DNA from: Silene noctiflora
Lineage: Eukaryota; Streptophyta; Magnoliopsida; Caryophyllales; Caryophyllaceae
DNA: 47,666 bases
Direction of reading: 5' to 3'
Assembly: GCA_009801015.1 (NCBI GenBank)
Contig: VHZZ01001585.1
Location: forward strand, 55,754-103,419
Shown: positions 34,650-46,223 of the stretch, piece by piece
Layout of the letters: each line of letters begins with the position of its first letter
Position numbering within the stretch: position 1 is the stretch's first letter
Notes under the pieces: generated by a model
Database searches by the model: none
The model's input: only the letters and a program-made list of their open reading frames with translations
What the model was told of the DNA's origin: nothing
Made by a program: the position numbers and the translations under genes

Positions 34650-37600
34650 TTGGAGATTTTGACTTATAATTGCAGTCAGAAAAATATCATATCCGACTGT
34701 TGATTACTAATTTATTTAATTCTTACATCTGCCCAAGTACCCAACTTCCTCTTACCAAGTCATATTTTTTAGGACGGTGTGTGAATATATTGCAGCGTTT
34801 TTGCTGATGACACAAGGATAAAACTGCATACATCGAACCCATGATCTCTCATACTCAGGGTTGCGAGGAGCCTTTGGTGTATTGGGTAATTTTTCTTGGT
34901 CAAACTATGTGAACTTAATCTTTCAAACATATGATTAAGTTCCAATGTCATTGATCTCCTTTTTACAATAATTAGCGAAAGTGCAGAACGATGCTTCTGC
35001 GATTTAAAGTGTTTTCTAATGTTTTTCAGGTGTTCCTTTAATTTTTTTTAATAAACATTTGATCCTTTTTGTCTGGGTAACACTCATCAACAACCTGCTT
35101 TATTCCTCTGTGAGATAAGGTTAGGTGTTATTAGGTAGGTATTGAGGTATTGCTTTTGCAATTCTTAACGTCTAAACATGTCACTTCTTAGAAAATCCTA
35201 AACTATGACAAGCAAGTAAGATTGATATCATAAGGATATACGATCATCAGATCTAGACTTGGGTATCAAAAACACTAGGACGGGAGCAGATCTGTGAAAT
35301 TCCGAAAGTAGGATACAAGTAGAGCACGGAAATATTCTATAATTTTGATATGTTTTGTAGATGTCGTGTAATTTGAAGTTGGCTAAATGGATCGCCTCCG
35401 AAAACCACCGCCACAAACCATAATCCAGTTGCAAATAAAATCGTTAGATCATGTCATCTTCCTCACGGCTATGACATTTCTAAGTAAGTTTCAAATCATT
35501 TTACCCATTACATGTGGTATACTTTGTCAAATTAACATTACAAGTAATGACTTTGTGGCCTTTTGTTGGGGTATTTTTAGTACACAGTCTACAAATAGCC
35601 ATGCATCTTGGTGGTTCGATTTTTCAGAAGTTAACTATTTCAGGATTATGTGTAGTAAATAGTTCAAGTTGAAGTTTACAAATTTAGGTGCATTGCCTTT
35701 ATCACCTAACTCTTCCACTACCTTGCCTGTTTACCTATATTTATGTTCTTCCCTTCAAACATAGAATTCTTACAAGTTTTAGATGTCTTACCTTTTAAGG
35801 GTGTATGGAGATAACTTTTCACGTGATTGTGGCCTGTTTTGGGCAGCCAATTGGTAGCTTGTATAGTTGTATTTGTAAAGCACTACTTATTTAACAATTA
35901 TACGGTAAACTGTCTTTTCGAATGACACCATTAAAAGTGATTACGTTATACTCGAAAAGTAACTTGAAAAAAAACTCCATGGTTACTTTTGAAATGTAAC
36001 ACTTTGTCTCATACAAAAAATACGGTCTTGCCGTAGAATTTGTACCACTTTCGCTAGCTTTTTGTTTTTACCACGTCTATTAGTTTAGCGAACTTAATCA
36101 GATTTTCGTGCAATTTTTAGTGAGTATTGTTAAATGAAGTTGGATGCATTTAGCTGTTAAACTTTTCCTGAATGTGAAGTAGGACATATGAGTGTTTGAT
36201 GTGTGGTGTCACAACCTGGCTTTGTCTTTGCACTATGAATCTGGTCGATACTACTTTAAAATGTCGTCATGAAACTTAATATAGCTAGCGGATCAAGAAA
36301 TAATTGGGTCTAAGGTTTGTATTATTAACCTCGATTTTAATTATTCACCACTCAACCATTAAGCCAAAAGGAAGTATTCGTATACCGAAATGTATTGGGG
36401 AAGTCAAAGTTGCCCCCCAAACGGTTCATATATTCACCATTGACTCAGTTGTGAGGCCGGGCGGCCGTGTTTATAGCTGTGTATTTACAATGATGCTGAA
36501 AACCGCGTTAAGTTAGAAGGAGATACGTGTGTGATTAACTATTAACTAGTGTAACATTAAAAGCAGGATTATTCCATTAAATCAGTTTAGTTGTCCACTA
36601 ACTTTGTCTTGATAGCAAGTTCATAATCTTTCCCTGTAAGATTTTGCTTGGTATTTCCATTATTACTAGTCATTTTAATAATCTTAACTTTGCAAGTTGA
36701 TACATGATAGTCCTTTTTTATGATAAATAAATAAAATACTACTGGCCCTTTATTCTCTTTGCTAAAGATGTCGAAACCGTGCAATATAACACAATATCTT
36801 CCATCAGAATGGTCCTGACTCCTGATTATACTAGTCTGTTGTCAGTTTCTGATAATTAACTCTAATTACGACGCGTATATTAGCCTGCTTATCTGTGGAT
36901 TAGCTGCCTGCTGCTGAGTGCTGACTGGTTGTGATGTTATTGAAGATAATTAGCCTAATGTTTTGTCGTCGAAACAAGGGTACGATGCATGTGATTCTTA
37001 ACCAGCAATACTGGTATTGCCTTTTTGCATTTATTTGCAACTGAGATATCATACCATGTTCTTGTTAGGTACTTAGGTTCAGGGATGTGTTTATGTGTGG
37101 TGCAAATTCGATTTGAATATAACTTGAGTTTGTGGTATTTCTGATAGGGGTTTTGCTGTGCGTCAACACGGCGAAAATGAGATTAGTTCAACATGTACAT
37201 CAGAAAAAGACTCGTATATTTTGTAATTTTATATACAGACAGACATAACCAAGTTGAGAATTATACGATTTCATCATCCAAAAAGGATGAGATAGATTGG
37301 TTTTACTAGTTTCTTCCCTTATGTTATATTCTCGGTGAGATTTTGAGTTTGGTTGATTGATAATGCCGAGATTATGAGAAAAGTCTAATTCGGACCTTAT
37401 GTTATACTTATCCATGAGATTGTCAGTTTAGTTGATTGATAATGCAGAGATCGAGAAAAACTGTCAAATTCGGAGTAGACGTTGTGTCAAAGGCAAATGT
37501 GGGCACTTTCGACAAATGGTGATGCGCGGGGCCGTTTTGGTTTGAGCCCATACTGATATGGGAAGGACATGATCGTGCGTCTGTTTTGTTAGATGTAATA

Positions 37601-38274
37601 CGGTATGGTGAACAAGTCATTTTGGTACGTGCATTGATGTAATTTTGGCGTAGTGGGTCTGTTGATATGATTCATTACAGGCGTGCGCCTTAAGCTTGCC
37701 TCATGCACAGTTGACAACATCAATGGAAATTGTCATCAATCACCCAAATTGTTGAATACAAACTCTGGATATCGAAAAGTAAGGATTTTGCTCATCATTT
37801 TCGACTTCTAACCGTAAAAAGGGTATTCCACCCAACCCGAAGGTCATAATACACTCCAAGGATCCAAGGATGATGGAGTCGACTAATTTTAATTGTATGA
37901 TTCCGATCCAAAAACAACTATGTTGAAACAAACACCCATTTGGCTGAAGGGTAAAAGTAATGAATGGGTTAATGAAGAACTTCTACCTTGTAGATTTCAC
38001 TCGTCGAGTTTATGTAGACTAATCCTCCTACAAACGAACATTAAAACAGTCACACTTCGACTTTATTAAAGGGACAAACTTTATTACAGAAATTTAGGGA
38101 TTTTTACACTACACACAGATCTTAGATCTGACAATGAGGGTGTAAAAATCTATCCTGTGAATATAAATATCGATGAAGCGTCATTCCCCATAAAAGTGCT
38201 TTCCTCCGTCCGTCTACTGAACTGAACTGGTTTATTCAATCAGTTTATTAAGCACGGACAGATACAATTATGGT
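34650..38274. other. Intergenic, Aux/IAA upstream to kinase 3' end
   Basis: No protein-coding gene recognised in 3.6 kb. Short frames such as 35387-35662 and 36304-36516 show no family features. Around 34830-34900 there is a dispersed fragment with CGAACCCATGATCTCTCA. The last part should contain the 3' untranslated region of the kinase gene on the minus strand. Confidence 0.55.
37318..37475. repeat. Diverged 78-bp tandem duplication
   Basis: CTTATGTTATA starts at 37318 and 37396; TTGATTGATAATGC and the following GAGAAAA, TCTAATTCGGA or TCAAATTCGGA match in order, with about 25% difference. Older than the other duplications in the window. Confidence 0.65.
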
Positions 38275-41200
38275 TTAAGCTTCAAGGTCGATTGATTTCA
38301 CAATCAAGTCTGCATTTTTCTTCGATTTCATGATCAACTCTGCGTTGGGGCGGTCATTGTAATCTATCTGCAGTTTGCAATCAGATTAGTAGGTTACAAA
38401 TCCCTATTTATATGCTAATGCTGTAACATAAAAAAAAAAATAGTAATGGACCAAATTGACGAATTGTTTCTAAGGTTTTCATGCGTTCTTGGTTACCAAA
38501 TTTGATCATTATCACATTATCACCTGGAGTGTTCCCAAAAGTCCATTATAACGGTTACTCCGTATAATAAATTCCAAAGAAAGCTTCGTGTGGCAGATAA
38601 TTAGAATCAATTATAGATCGTCAAGAAGCGCCCCAATGCTACACATAGGCCGTGGAGATAACAACTGATGCAATTTCAAACAATAATATGGCACATCACG
38701 CCATCTTAGACATTCCTCGTGACATGGGTATTGTGAGCGGAAATAACCATTGAGCGTTTCACTTGAGTACAAAAATAGTCACAAGGTATCATTGACAAAC
38801 TCGACTCATTTTGACACACTCAACGAAAGTGATCCCAAAATGCTAAAAATGAAGGTTATCCCAAAATGCTAAAAATGAAGGTTATAGTAAACGCTCAAAT
38901 CACTTTAACGGTAATGTGTCACAAGTTTAGCAAGTCATTTCGCTTTATTCCACATATTCATCAGTTAGCAATATATATAATGCAAAATTCATAATCAAAT
39001 TGCCGTCTTGGAATCCGTGTAAAGTAACAATGGAGGATTAGTGAAACAAAAAAGTTTTCCTTAGCATGGCATAACTGACTTACCCGCCATTTTGCTTCTT
39101 CTGGAGACCTATTGGCTGTGGAATGCAAAGCAACAGAATGAAATTAGTACAGATGACTGATGACTGATGACTGATGACTGATTGTATAATTAGTCCTTCA
39201 GAATGTATACAATGGAAACATACATTTTGACATATGCCTCTTCAAGACTCGTTGCATAGATGTGTCGAGGTCAACGTCGATGAACCTTCACAATCATAAC
39301 AGCAATAACAACATACATTATGAAAAGCACCAATCACTCAATCAGCCACAGACTGAACCATTATTTTAAGATGAACAAGGGTGAAACATGATGGGAACAA
39401 ATAAGGTTTTTCCTCCTGTCTGCAAATTTGGAGGCAATGAAAGACAGATCCAGATATCAAATTTTATACCCTAATAAGCCCATCAATTCATTATCATATA
39501 GAAAGTTGTTATGATAAGTGCCTTGATGCATTCCTGGATTATCATGAAAGCATCAAATGCGTGCAGTACGGGCATACTCATGCATTATACAGATAGTCGA
39601 TAGATAGAGTGAAAATTCACACCGGTTTGACTGATTGGCTATTTTCCATGCATTTCTTAGAAAAGCAAGTTCTTTGTTGGAAAGGCTCGTTTGATGCAGA
39701 ACTAGTTCGTAGTACTGAATAAATAACCAAGTAGAATCCTAAAGCACTATAGAACTTACCATTTCTCGTCAAACAAGGTAGATATATCATTCCACACCCC
39801 TTCCTCTAGAAACAAATAATTCCCTTCTACTATAACAACTTTGTGCCTGAAACCAGGAAAATTAAATAAACCACATTAGACAGTTTTTCCGTAAAACTGA
39901 AACTCAAAAAATAACAAAATGAAATACAACAGCAGTCCGATTGGAGGTCCACAACATGAGCAAGGGTTTACAGCTATTGACCACACTTTTTAAATAACAG
40001 CTGAGAGGATATCTGCAGTTTTTTGACAGTTCTAACTTCTACTCTCCTTGTACAACTCGACTCAGGGGTCCACCTCATCCATCAAGAAATGACACAAAAA
40101 AATATAAATCATATACAGACATGCATGCATAGATAACAAGTTAAGATTCAGAATAGTCAGATCATCCTGCATAACATATTAAGAGCCATTACTGTTAAAT
40201 TAGCTATCAGAGGACAAATGCCCGTGTAGAAGAAGATTAAAAAAAGAAAGGTGTGGAATAGATTGGTTATTAGACAACATCTCAGGCAGGCAAGTATCAT
40301 TACAGAAAACACAGAATATTGCAACATAAAATGTTCGCTTACTGAAGGGAGACAAATATGTCATCTTCAACGGGATCTCCTACGCCATGGTCGAATGATG
40401 GTGCACAAACAGATCCCTGGAAATTAACTGAATGAAGAGTCACACTAATATGCTAAAACAGTTAAAGCCTTAACCTTGTCCATTTATGGCATTAGATTAA
40501 GGAATAAATATAAGCTCATCGTTTATCTATGAATGTATCAAGTCATTACTGCATGAGAAGCTTACCTCATTTTTCAAAGTTTGGAGACATTTGAATAACC
40601 TTGCCGGGTCGAATGTCCATGGAGCTGATTTACAAGGAGACAGATATTGTTAAAAACACAGTGGTTAAGGCTTGGAAGTATTTTCTAATCAGACTTAAGG
40701 AATATCCAAATGAAGGGTCTCACCTCCTCTTCTTGCATGAGCCTCTTTTGGATCCTAAATACAAAATGAAAACCGCGTCAACACTCTCTAGAGTAAAGAC
40801 TAAAACAATATAAAGTCTCTTGCAAGCACGCATGTTTCGGAGGACTATAATGATGTCAATTCACTCCACCATATTTTTCGGACAGGAATATTTCAAGGAG
40901 ACCTAAGTATTGTGCTACGGTAATGGGTTGATGTTTACCACCGTACCCTTAACATCAAGTTGCTAGCATTACCAGTAGTTTAAATGGTTTGCTTGTCAGG
41001 CTGCTAATGATTTCGTGGAAATATTCCCTCCATATTTGTTCCATTTGTTTTAAAAAAAAATATGTGAACTTATTTAAACCAAATTTGGTAGTTCAACACG
41101 ATGACTCGGCTTTAAATAATCCAAATAAACCTGCTAGATGATTGTACAAAAAAAAGCTCACGATAAACAAAGGTAGTCCCATATATATAATACGGAGTAT

Positions 41201-43280
41201 TAGAGTACGTGAATAGCTTTAGTGAAACCCAGAGAACGAGAAAGAAGGCTCACCTCCATTGCATCTAGTTGATGTCGATAAAGATGGAAACCATCCATGG
41301 GAAGCACAGTAGCAACCTCTGGTGAATCTACTAGTTCATCCATGGCAGGTGCTTTCTGTGGCCATTTAATGTTGATGCGCTTAACCACTTCTGATGCCAC
41401 AGTACTTTTTCCAGCACCCGGAGGACCAGCTAAGCCGACTATGTATCTGCATCACAATTCATAAATTTAAATGCCTATTTAAACATCCATGATCACACTG
41501 ATAAGTGATTACGAAAAAGTACAAACATCCCAAGTCAGACCATGCACCATGAGTGAGACAGAGCAAATTGCAAATCAGCAGCATATATGCAACTCTTGTA
41601 AAGATATCCAGAACAAATTATTAAGTAGGAGAATAGGAAGCTAACTTGAAGTTCGGATTTGCCGAGGCTGCCGCAGTAGGAAGAAGACGTTCTGCCAGCG
41701 AATCATATACCTCATCCATACATCTTAAAAAGAAAACATAGAATTACTAGCAATAAAGGTATATCAGCATAATTCAAACTCAAACAAACAACTCTTACAT
41801 AACGCTTTTAAGTCGCTGTGTCTCACTCTCAAGTCTCAACTGTTAAGCATGTTCTCTGTACCATAGATGTTTTTACATAGAGGGATGAACCAACAATGGT
41901 TGCCTCCTACAGACCAGTCACATAATTGTGATTTTTAAGCTCTATAACTACGAGGGAAAACTGAGGGGGAAATTAAGTAACTGAAAAAAAAGGTTATTTA
42001 GGAAAAAGAACCAAGACGCAAAATAGTAAACATTTGTAGAATCAACACAAGGTGATCCATTTGCAAAAGGTTAACAGGAAATACAATACCGCCCTCTTAA
42101 TTGCAAAGTTTTCCACGCTCATAAGAGTAACACTACCCAGCATAAAAATGCTAGCAATAAAAAGATGAGTAAATCTGCAACTTTGGCAATATGCTCAAGC
42201 TACACGAACATCAACAACCTCCTTTCCTACTCATTAACACGAAGGCATGAAGTTGAGTTGGTTCCATTGCTACAATAGTTGAATACTAAACTTTATAACA
42301 CGATGTTGGCACTATGGCATACCTTGCTTCTAACACATGAGCATTACTGTTGCGGCAACATGACACCTAATTCAGTATCAGCAAGATATTAATACACACA
42401 AAATCACATTTATCAGCTCATGTTCTCCACGAAATACTGATTATAACAAGTATAAACTGACGGATTCAAAATTATACTCTACCTTCAGAACGGCACAATC
42501 TCGAAGATTGGCCCTAGCAGTATAAACCAAAGGTTGTGTGGCATTTACAGCACACTTCATAAACGAAGAAGACTGGCGCCATAGAGAGAACCTTACTTGT
42601 TTCGCCACATCTATGAGTAGAACCACAATTAGTCACTCTGATAAATTCTTATCATCATCAATCAATGATAAACCCTAATTAAAAATTTAATCAAACCCAT
42701 AACTGATCATCTGACCAAAACCCAAAACCATAAAATAAGTAAATTGAGTACCCAACAATTAAAATTAGCATCATCTTATTATACAATCAACACAATTGTA
42801 AGTTGTAACAATATATTCCCTCCGTCACAATCATTTGTTTACTTTTTTTTTTTTTTTTCCCTTCGTGTAACGTATTTTAATCAAAGGTAAACCTACTCAA
42901 CACAATCATCATAACCCACAATCCAATATTCAACCAAGTTATTATTTTTCATGAACCCCATCAATCCCAATTGAAAAAAGAGAAGGGTATATCAAAGCGA
43001 TCATCCCCAAAAATACCATTACCAAAGACATTGATGAACCAAATATTTAACCAAATACTCCGTACAACATTGAATAACAAAAACAAATATTCTCGTGTAA
43101 GACCGCCTTATATCATGACCCATTTAAATGAAAGTTAGTTACTTATTGTTAAGACCGCAGTAAAGGAGAATTTGTAATAAAAAAAGGGAATAAAAAAGAA
43201 GAAAATAAGGGAGACGAACCAGATGAATAAGAAGAAGAGTGGAGGGATGAAGAGGTGGGCACAAAGGTTAAGGATTCCAT
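38275..43280 (-). CDS. Plastid-targeted-looking P-loop kinase (uridine kinase/PRK family), 12 exons
   Basis: A plant member of the P-loop kinase superfamily, similar to yeast YFH7-like and bacterial sugar/nucleoside kinases; it should phosphorylate a small molecule, but the substrate is not known to me. Exons in transcript order: 43280-43220, 42610-42483, 42366-42323, 41723-41646, 41446-41254, 40754-40724, 40624-40566, 40416-40343, 39846-39760, 39285-39224, 39115-39084, 38367-38275; 313 residues. Residues 1-45 are Ser/Thr-rich with few acids, a likely chloroplast transit peptide. Walker A is GPPGAGKST (111-119, Lys117). MDGFHLYR holds the family's catalytic/substrate Asp. APWTFDPARL, FDHGVGDPVEDDI, VVIVEGNYLFLEEGVW (Walker B-like), IDVDLDTSMQRVLKRH (lid Arg) and IDYNDRPNAELI follow in the usual order. 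The first donor (GTTCGT) is weak, so the first exon is the least certain piece; the other junctions are supported by conserved sequence across them. Confidence 0.88.
38832..38883. repeat. Perfect 26-bp tandem duplication in kinase intron 11
   Basis: Copies at 38832-38857 and 38858-38883 are identical (unit includes CCCAAAATGCTAAAAATGAA). Confidence 0.9.
39152..39182. repeat. Heptamer microsatellite (GATGACT)n
   Basis: Four full GATGACT units and a partial fifth, in kinase intron 10 (39116-39223). Confidence 0.9.
42812..42900. mobile_element. Truncated Stowaway-like MITE end in kinase intron 1
   Basis: TATTCCCTCCGTCACAATCA followed by TTTGTTTAC is the standard terminus of Stowaway (Tc1/mariner) MITEs. 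It runs into a T tract (42843-42858). No opposite terminus is present nearby, so it is probably truncated. Confidence 0.6.
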
Positions 43281-43556
43281 GGATGATACACTGTAGTCTG
43301 TACTTGTTGTGTACTTGAGTGTCAACACACAAACAGTACGTATATCAGTTCCGTATCAGTTAGTCTTGCTTAAGACGGTTATATATCCGTCAACAGGTTC
43401 ACGTTTCAACTACTCAAACACTTTGGAGCTTAACTAGGATTGTTGTGGGTAGTGATTAGGATGTCTTGTTTAGTTTTCCACCAATTAAAAGAAAAACAAT
43501 CTGAATTTGTTAATTTGAGTTTGGATCGACATTAATTGGTGTTTGTCGGTTTAATA

Positions 43557-43591
43557 ATCAATCATCAATCATCAATCATCAATCATCAATC
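43557..43591. repeat. Heptamer microsatellite (CAATCAT)n
   Basis: About five uninterrupted CAATCAT units upstream of the kinase gene. Confidence 0.88.
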
Positions 43592-43762
43592 CTATCCATT
43601 TATCCAATGCAATAGTTGGAGAAGTGGAGATCTATTTCTTAATCTGATGATTTAGAAACAATCCTTCTACCTCTACCTATTACGTTTTACAGCACGTCTT
43701 GTTTCTGACGGTCACAAACTTATGACGTCTCACAAGCCTCTCCCTACTTGTCTCTCCCACTT

Positions 43763-43844
43763 ACAAGCTTGTTTCACGTCACAAGCTTGTTTCACGTCAC
43801 AAGCTTGTGACGTGTTGTGAACACGTCACAAATGAGAATTTGTG
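43763..43844. repeat. 18-bp tandem repeat and hairpin motif, copy 3
   Basis: ACAAGCTTGTTTCACGTC occurs at 43763-43780 and 43781-43798, with a partial third copy. The 18-mer CACAAATGAGAATTTGTG follows at 43827-43844. Both belong to the same dispersed family seen in dioxygenase intron 1 and promoter (26260-26316, 26955-27060), all with ACAAGCTT/TTATGACG-type phrases. Confidence 0.75.
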
Positions 43845-43864
43845 TACGTTTGAGGCGTCTCAAT

Positions 43865-44463
43865 TAGGGATGACAATTATGGTTCAAACCAAACCGAAGG
43901 AAAATATCCAATCCAAATCCAACGCTTAATAACCCATACTCGATTCATTATTTAAAGGGAAATGATAAATACAACATATACCCTTCCAAATTTGGTATTA
44001 CTTTAGTTACACATGAATCAATGCAATTAATGATGTATTAAGTATTTATTTTCTTTTTTAGCTCCTTAAATACAACCCCATTGAGTTGTATTTATCATTT
44101 CTCTTATTTAAAAATCCATATCCAAATCCACTATTGAAAAGCCCGAACCAAATCCAAACCCGATTCATTCGTACCCGAATCCGATCCAATCAAATATTTT
44201 TGAAAATTTAGGCTTTATTGTAATTGAAGTTTCAATTTTGTCATATAAAATGAATATTTTATAAGGTCAAATCAAGTTTTAGATCGGGTTTTGGATTATA
44301 CGGTGGATCGGGTATTGGATTTGGAACGAGTATGGATTCGGAAAAAGTATAATGGATTGGGTATGGATTTTGAAATTTTGGATATGGATCGGTGATCTAC
44401 TAAGTCAGTGGATCGGGTTTGAATCTTGCAAAACCCGATCCAACCTAATCATTGTCATCCCTA
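43865..44463. mobile_element. Non-autonomous hAT element (599 bp)
   Basis: Perfect 13-bp terminal inverted repeats TAGGGATGACAAT / ATTGTCATCCCTA. Flanking 8-mers GTCTCAAT (43857-43864) and GTCTCAGT (44464-44471) differ at one base, as expected of a hAT target duplication. The interior is CCAAATCC/GGATTTGG-rich with no transposase. It contains a further insertion at 43957-44103. Confidence 0.9.
43957..44103. mobile_element. Mutator-like MITE nested inside the hAT element
   Basis: A 147-bp insertion with 19-bp terminal inverted repeats (GGGAAATGATAAATACAAC against GAGAAATGATAAATACAAC) and perfect 9-bp duplications TTATTTAAA (43948-43956, 44104-44112). It is AT-rich and non-coding. Confidence 0.92.
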
Positions 44464-44638
44464 GTCTCAGTTAATTGTTTACCTTTCTATTTTATGAATG
44501 AATTTGATAAATAATTAGAACTTTCACCATTAATTTGGTCAATTTGTCAATTGTCATCCAATAATTGCCTCATCCTCTTTCTTTGTTATTTGTGCAAAGT
44601 CAAAAGTAAACAAATGACCGGAACGACAGGAGTAAGTT

Positions 44639-45632
44639 AAAAGAAAAGATGGATATTCTTATGGGATAATTGGATAAAAAAACGACCTAGTGTCTGACAT
44701 TATTTTTTTAGTGATTTTGGCTTTGTTCTTTTGAACTTAAAGTTATTTTCTTTTAAGTTCGATTTTTATAAGTTTAGTTCAGAATAATTTAGCTCCTATA
44801 AATTTAGTCCTATAAAGATCTATAAATTAAGTTCAGAAAAGTTAAGCTTACTTCATACCCATTTTCCTATTAGTTCAGCTCCTATAAGTTCAGTTCAGCC
44901 TAGACATGACAAATTGACCCGATCCGGCCCGAATAACCCGACAATTGAAGTCAAGACCCGAGAAAGGATCGAACCCGAATTCATCTGACCTAGTATAAGA
45001 CGACCCGAATATTTATTGTTGCACACTAATTATTATCCATAAAAAAACATGATAATAGCTGACCCGAAAATGACCTGAGCCGAAATGACTCACCGACCCC
45101 GACCTGACCCGAACTTTGCAAACCCAAAATGACCTGATCCAAACTCGTTCCATTGACCCATCTATCAGGTCTCAGTCCTATAAATTTAGTTCAATTCCTA
45201 TAAATTCAGTTAAGAGAAATAAAACTTTTATAAATACTGTTCACTAGTTCGGTTCAATTGAGCAAAATTAAGTCTAAAATAACGGAACCTTTCATCATGC
45301 ATACTCAGTACTCACGGCATAAAAGTGAGAAAAGCCCGTGTGATTAGTCCAATGGCACATATTTTGCATCTACGTTAACTACACTGAAAAGTTTGTTACA
45401 CGTCATGGAATGTTTATCAAACAATTACATATTTTTTTATTTTATTTTTGACAATTACATATTGGTTTAAATAAAGACTTTCAAGTAGCCTTTGTTTAAA
45501 CAATAAGTATTCAATGCACGTAAATTATTGACCCAAACAAATGAAATATAAAATAAAACGACCTTAGTTGTCTATGTTTTATTTCAATAATTTTATGGTA
45601 AGGAATTAGCAAGCCAATTTGATACGGAGTAT
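44639..45632. repeat. GTTCAG-type repeat interrupted by GACCCGA-rich element, copy 2
   Basis: The GTTCAG/TATAAATTTAG repeat runs at about 44715-44895 and resumes at about 45173-45290. Between them lies a GACCCGA-rich block that starts TAGACATGACAAATTGACCC and ends CTATCAGGTCTC; these ends are weakly inverted. The layout suggests a second insertion event. From 45290 to 45632 the sequence is AT-rich with no gene. Confidence 0.55.
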
Positions 45633-46068
45633 TGAAGTGTTCTAAATAAGATCAATGGTAATTGGTAAATACCTTTAATATTTTTATCTAAGCAAATATG
45701 TGAATCAGCAGTATGGATGAAGAGCATCAATCAGCACAACACGGCAAAGGCAACAAGTAACAACATCAGGATTATTGCTCATTCATTCTCCTCTCTTCAA
45801 ATCATAGATATTTTCATAGAAGTTTCTACATTCTCTAACAAACTCTTGTAACAAACTTTAACTAGAGCTGACTAGGATTAGTTAGTTACTCATACTTGTA
45901 TATATACACCATCATGTACTTTTCAGTTAATTAATTCAATACAATACAACTTTTATTTACTCTTTGTTTTTCCTCTATAATTCTTCTGATTGTTGTTAAG
46001 CTTGAATTCTCCATTAATGGCTTCCTTAAGCTTTTTTACTGTTTCTTCTCCCTTGGCATCATTTCACA
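45633..46068 (+). mobile_element. 5' LTR of a Ty1/copia retrotransposon
   Basis: The right end (TTTCA or TTTCACA at 46066-46068) is fixed by the adjoining primer binding site. The left end is taken at TGAAG (45633), making TGAA/TTCA ends; TGTTC at 45638 is an alternative. A promoter-like TATATATACACC lies at about 45899-45910. The other LTR is outside the window, so the target duplication cannot be checked. Confidence 0.7.
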
Positions 46069-46080
46069 TGGTATCAGAGC
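46069..46080 (+). other. Retrotransposon primer binding site (tRNA-iMet)
   Basis: TGGTATCAGAGC is complementary to the 3' end of plant initiator methionine tRNA, the standard primer of plant copia elements, and sits directly after the LTR. Confidence 0.92.
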
Positions 46081-46223
46081 AGGTCTAATACCTGTCTCTG
46101 CATATCGCTTCATCATTCTTCCGCAATACTCTGTGTTCTTTAAACGTTTTCTTTTGTTCAATTGTTTACATTTTCTATTTTCACAAAATTCTCAAAAAAA
46201 ATTCACAAAAAATTTACAACAAA

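Larger units (their letters stand above)
43849..44638. mobile_element. Probable Stowaway-like MITE split by a hAT insertion
   Basis: The right end, AAACAAATGACCGGAACGAC followed by AGGAGTA, reads as a Stowaway terminus in reverse. The left end (TACGTTTGAGGCGTCTCAAT, then after the insertion TAATTGTTTACCTTT) is a diverged mirror of it. Without the inserted hAT the element would be about 190 bp. Termini are degenerate, so this outer layer is the least certain of the three. Confidence 0.5.

Noticed and set aside
36304-36516. 70-residue frame in the Aux/IAA to kinase gap
   Set aside because: No motif, no partner exons and a composition like surrounding intergenic DNA.
39152-39182. Regular short repeats as a possible CRISPR-like array
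   Set aside because: Heptamer microsatellite without spacers, in a plant intron.
41030-41200. Possible complete Stowaway MITE (ATTCCCTCCATATTTGTTCC to TACGGAGTATTA)
   Set aside because: The right end does not mirror the left one and no TA duplication is convincing; kept only as a possible fragment.
42441-42626. Start of the kinase protein at 42626
   Set aside because: The codon there is GTG, not ATG; an upstream exon with an ATG at 43280 joins in frame and supplies a transit peptide.
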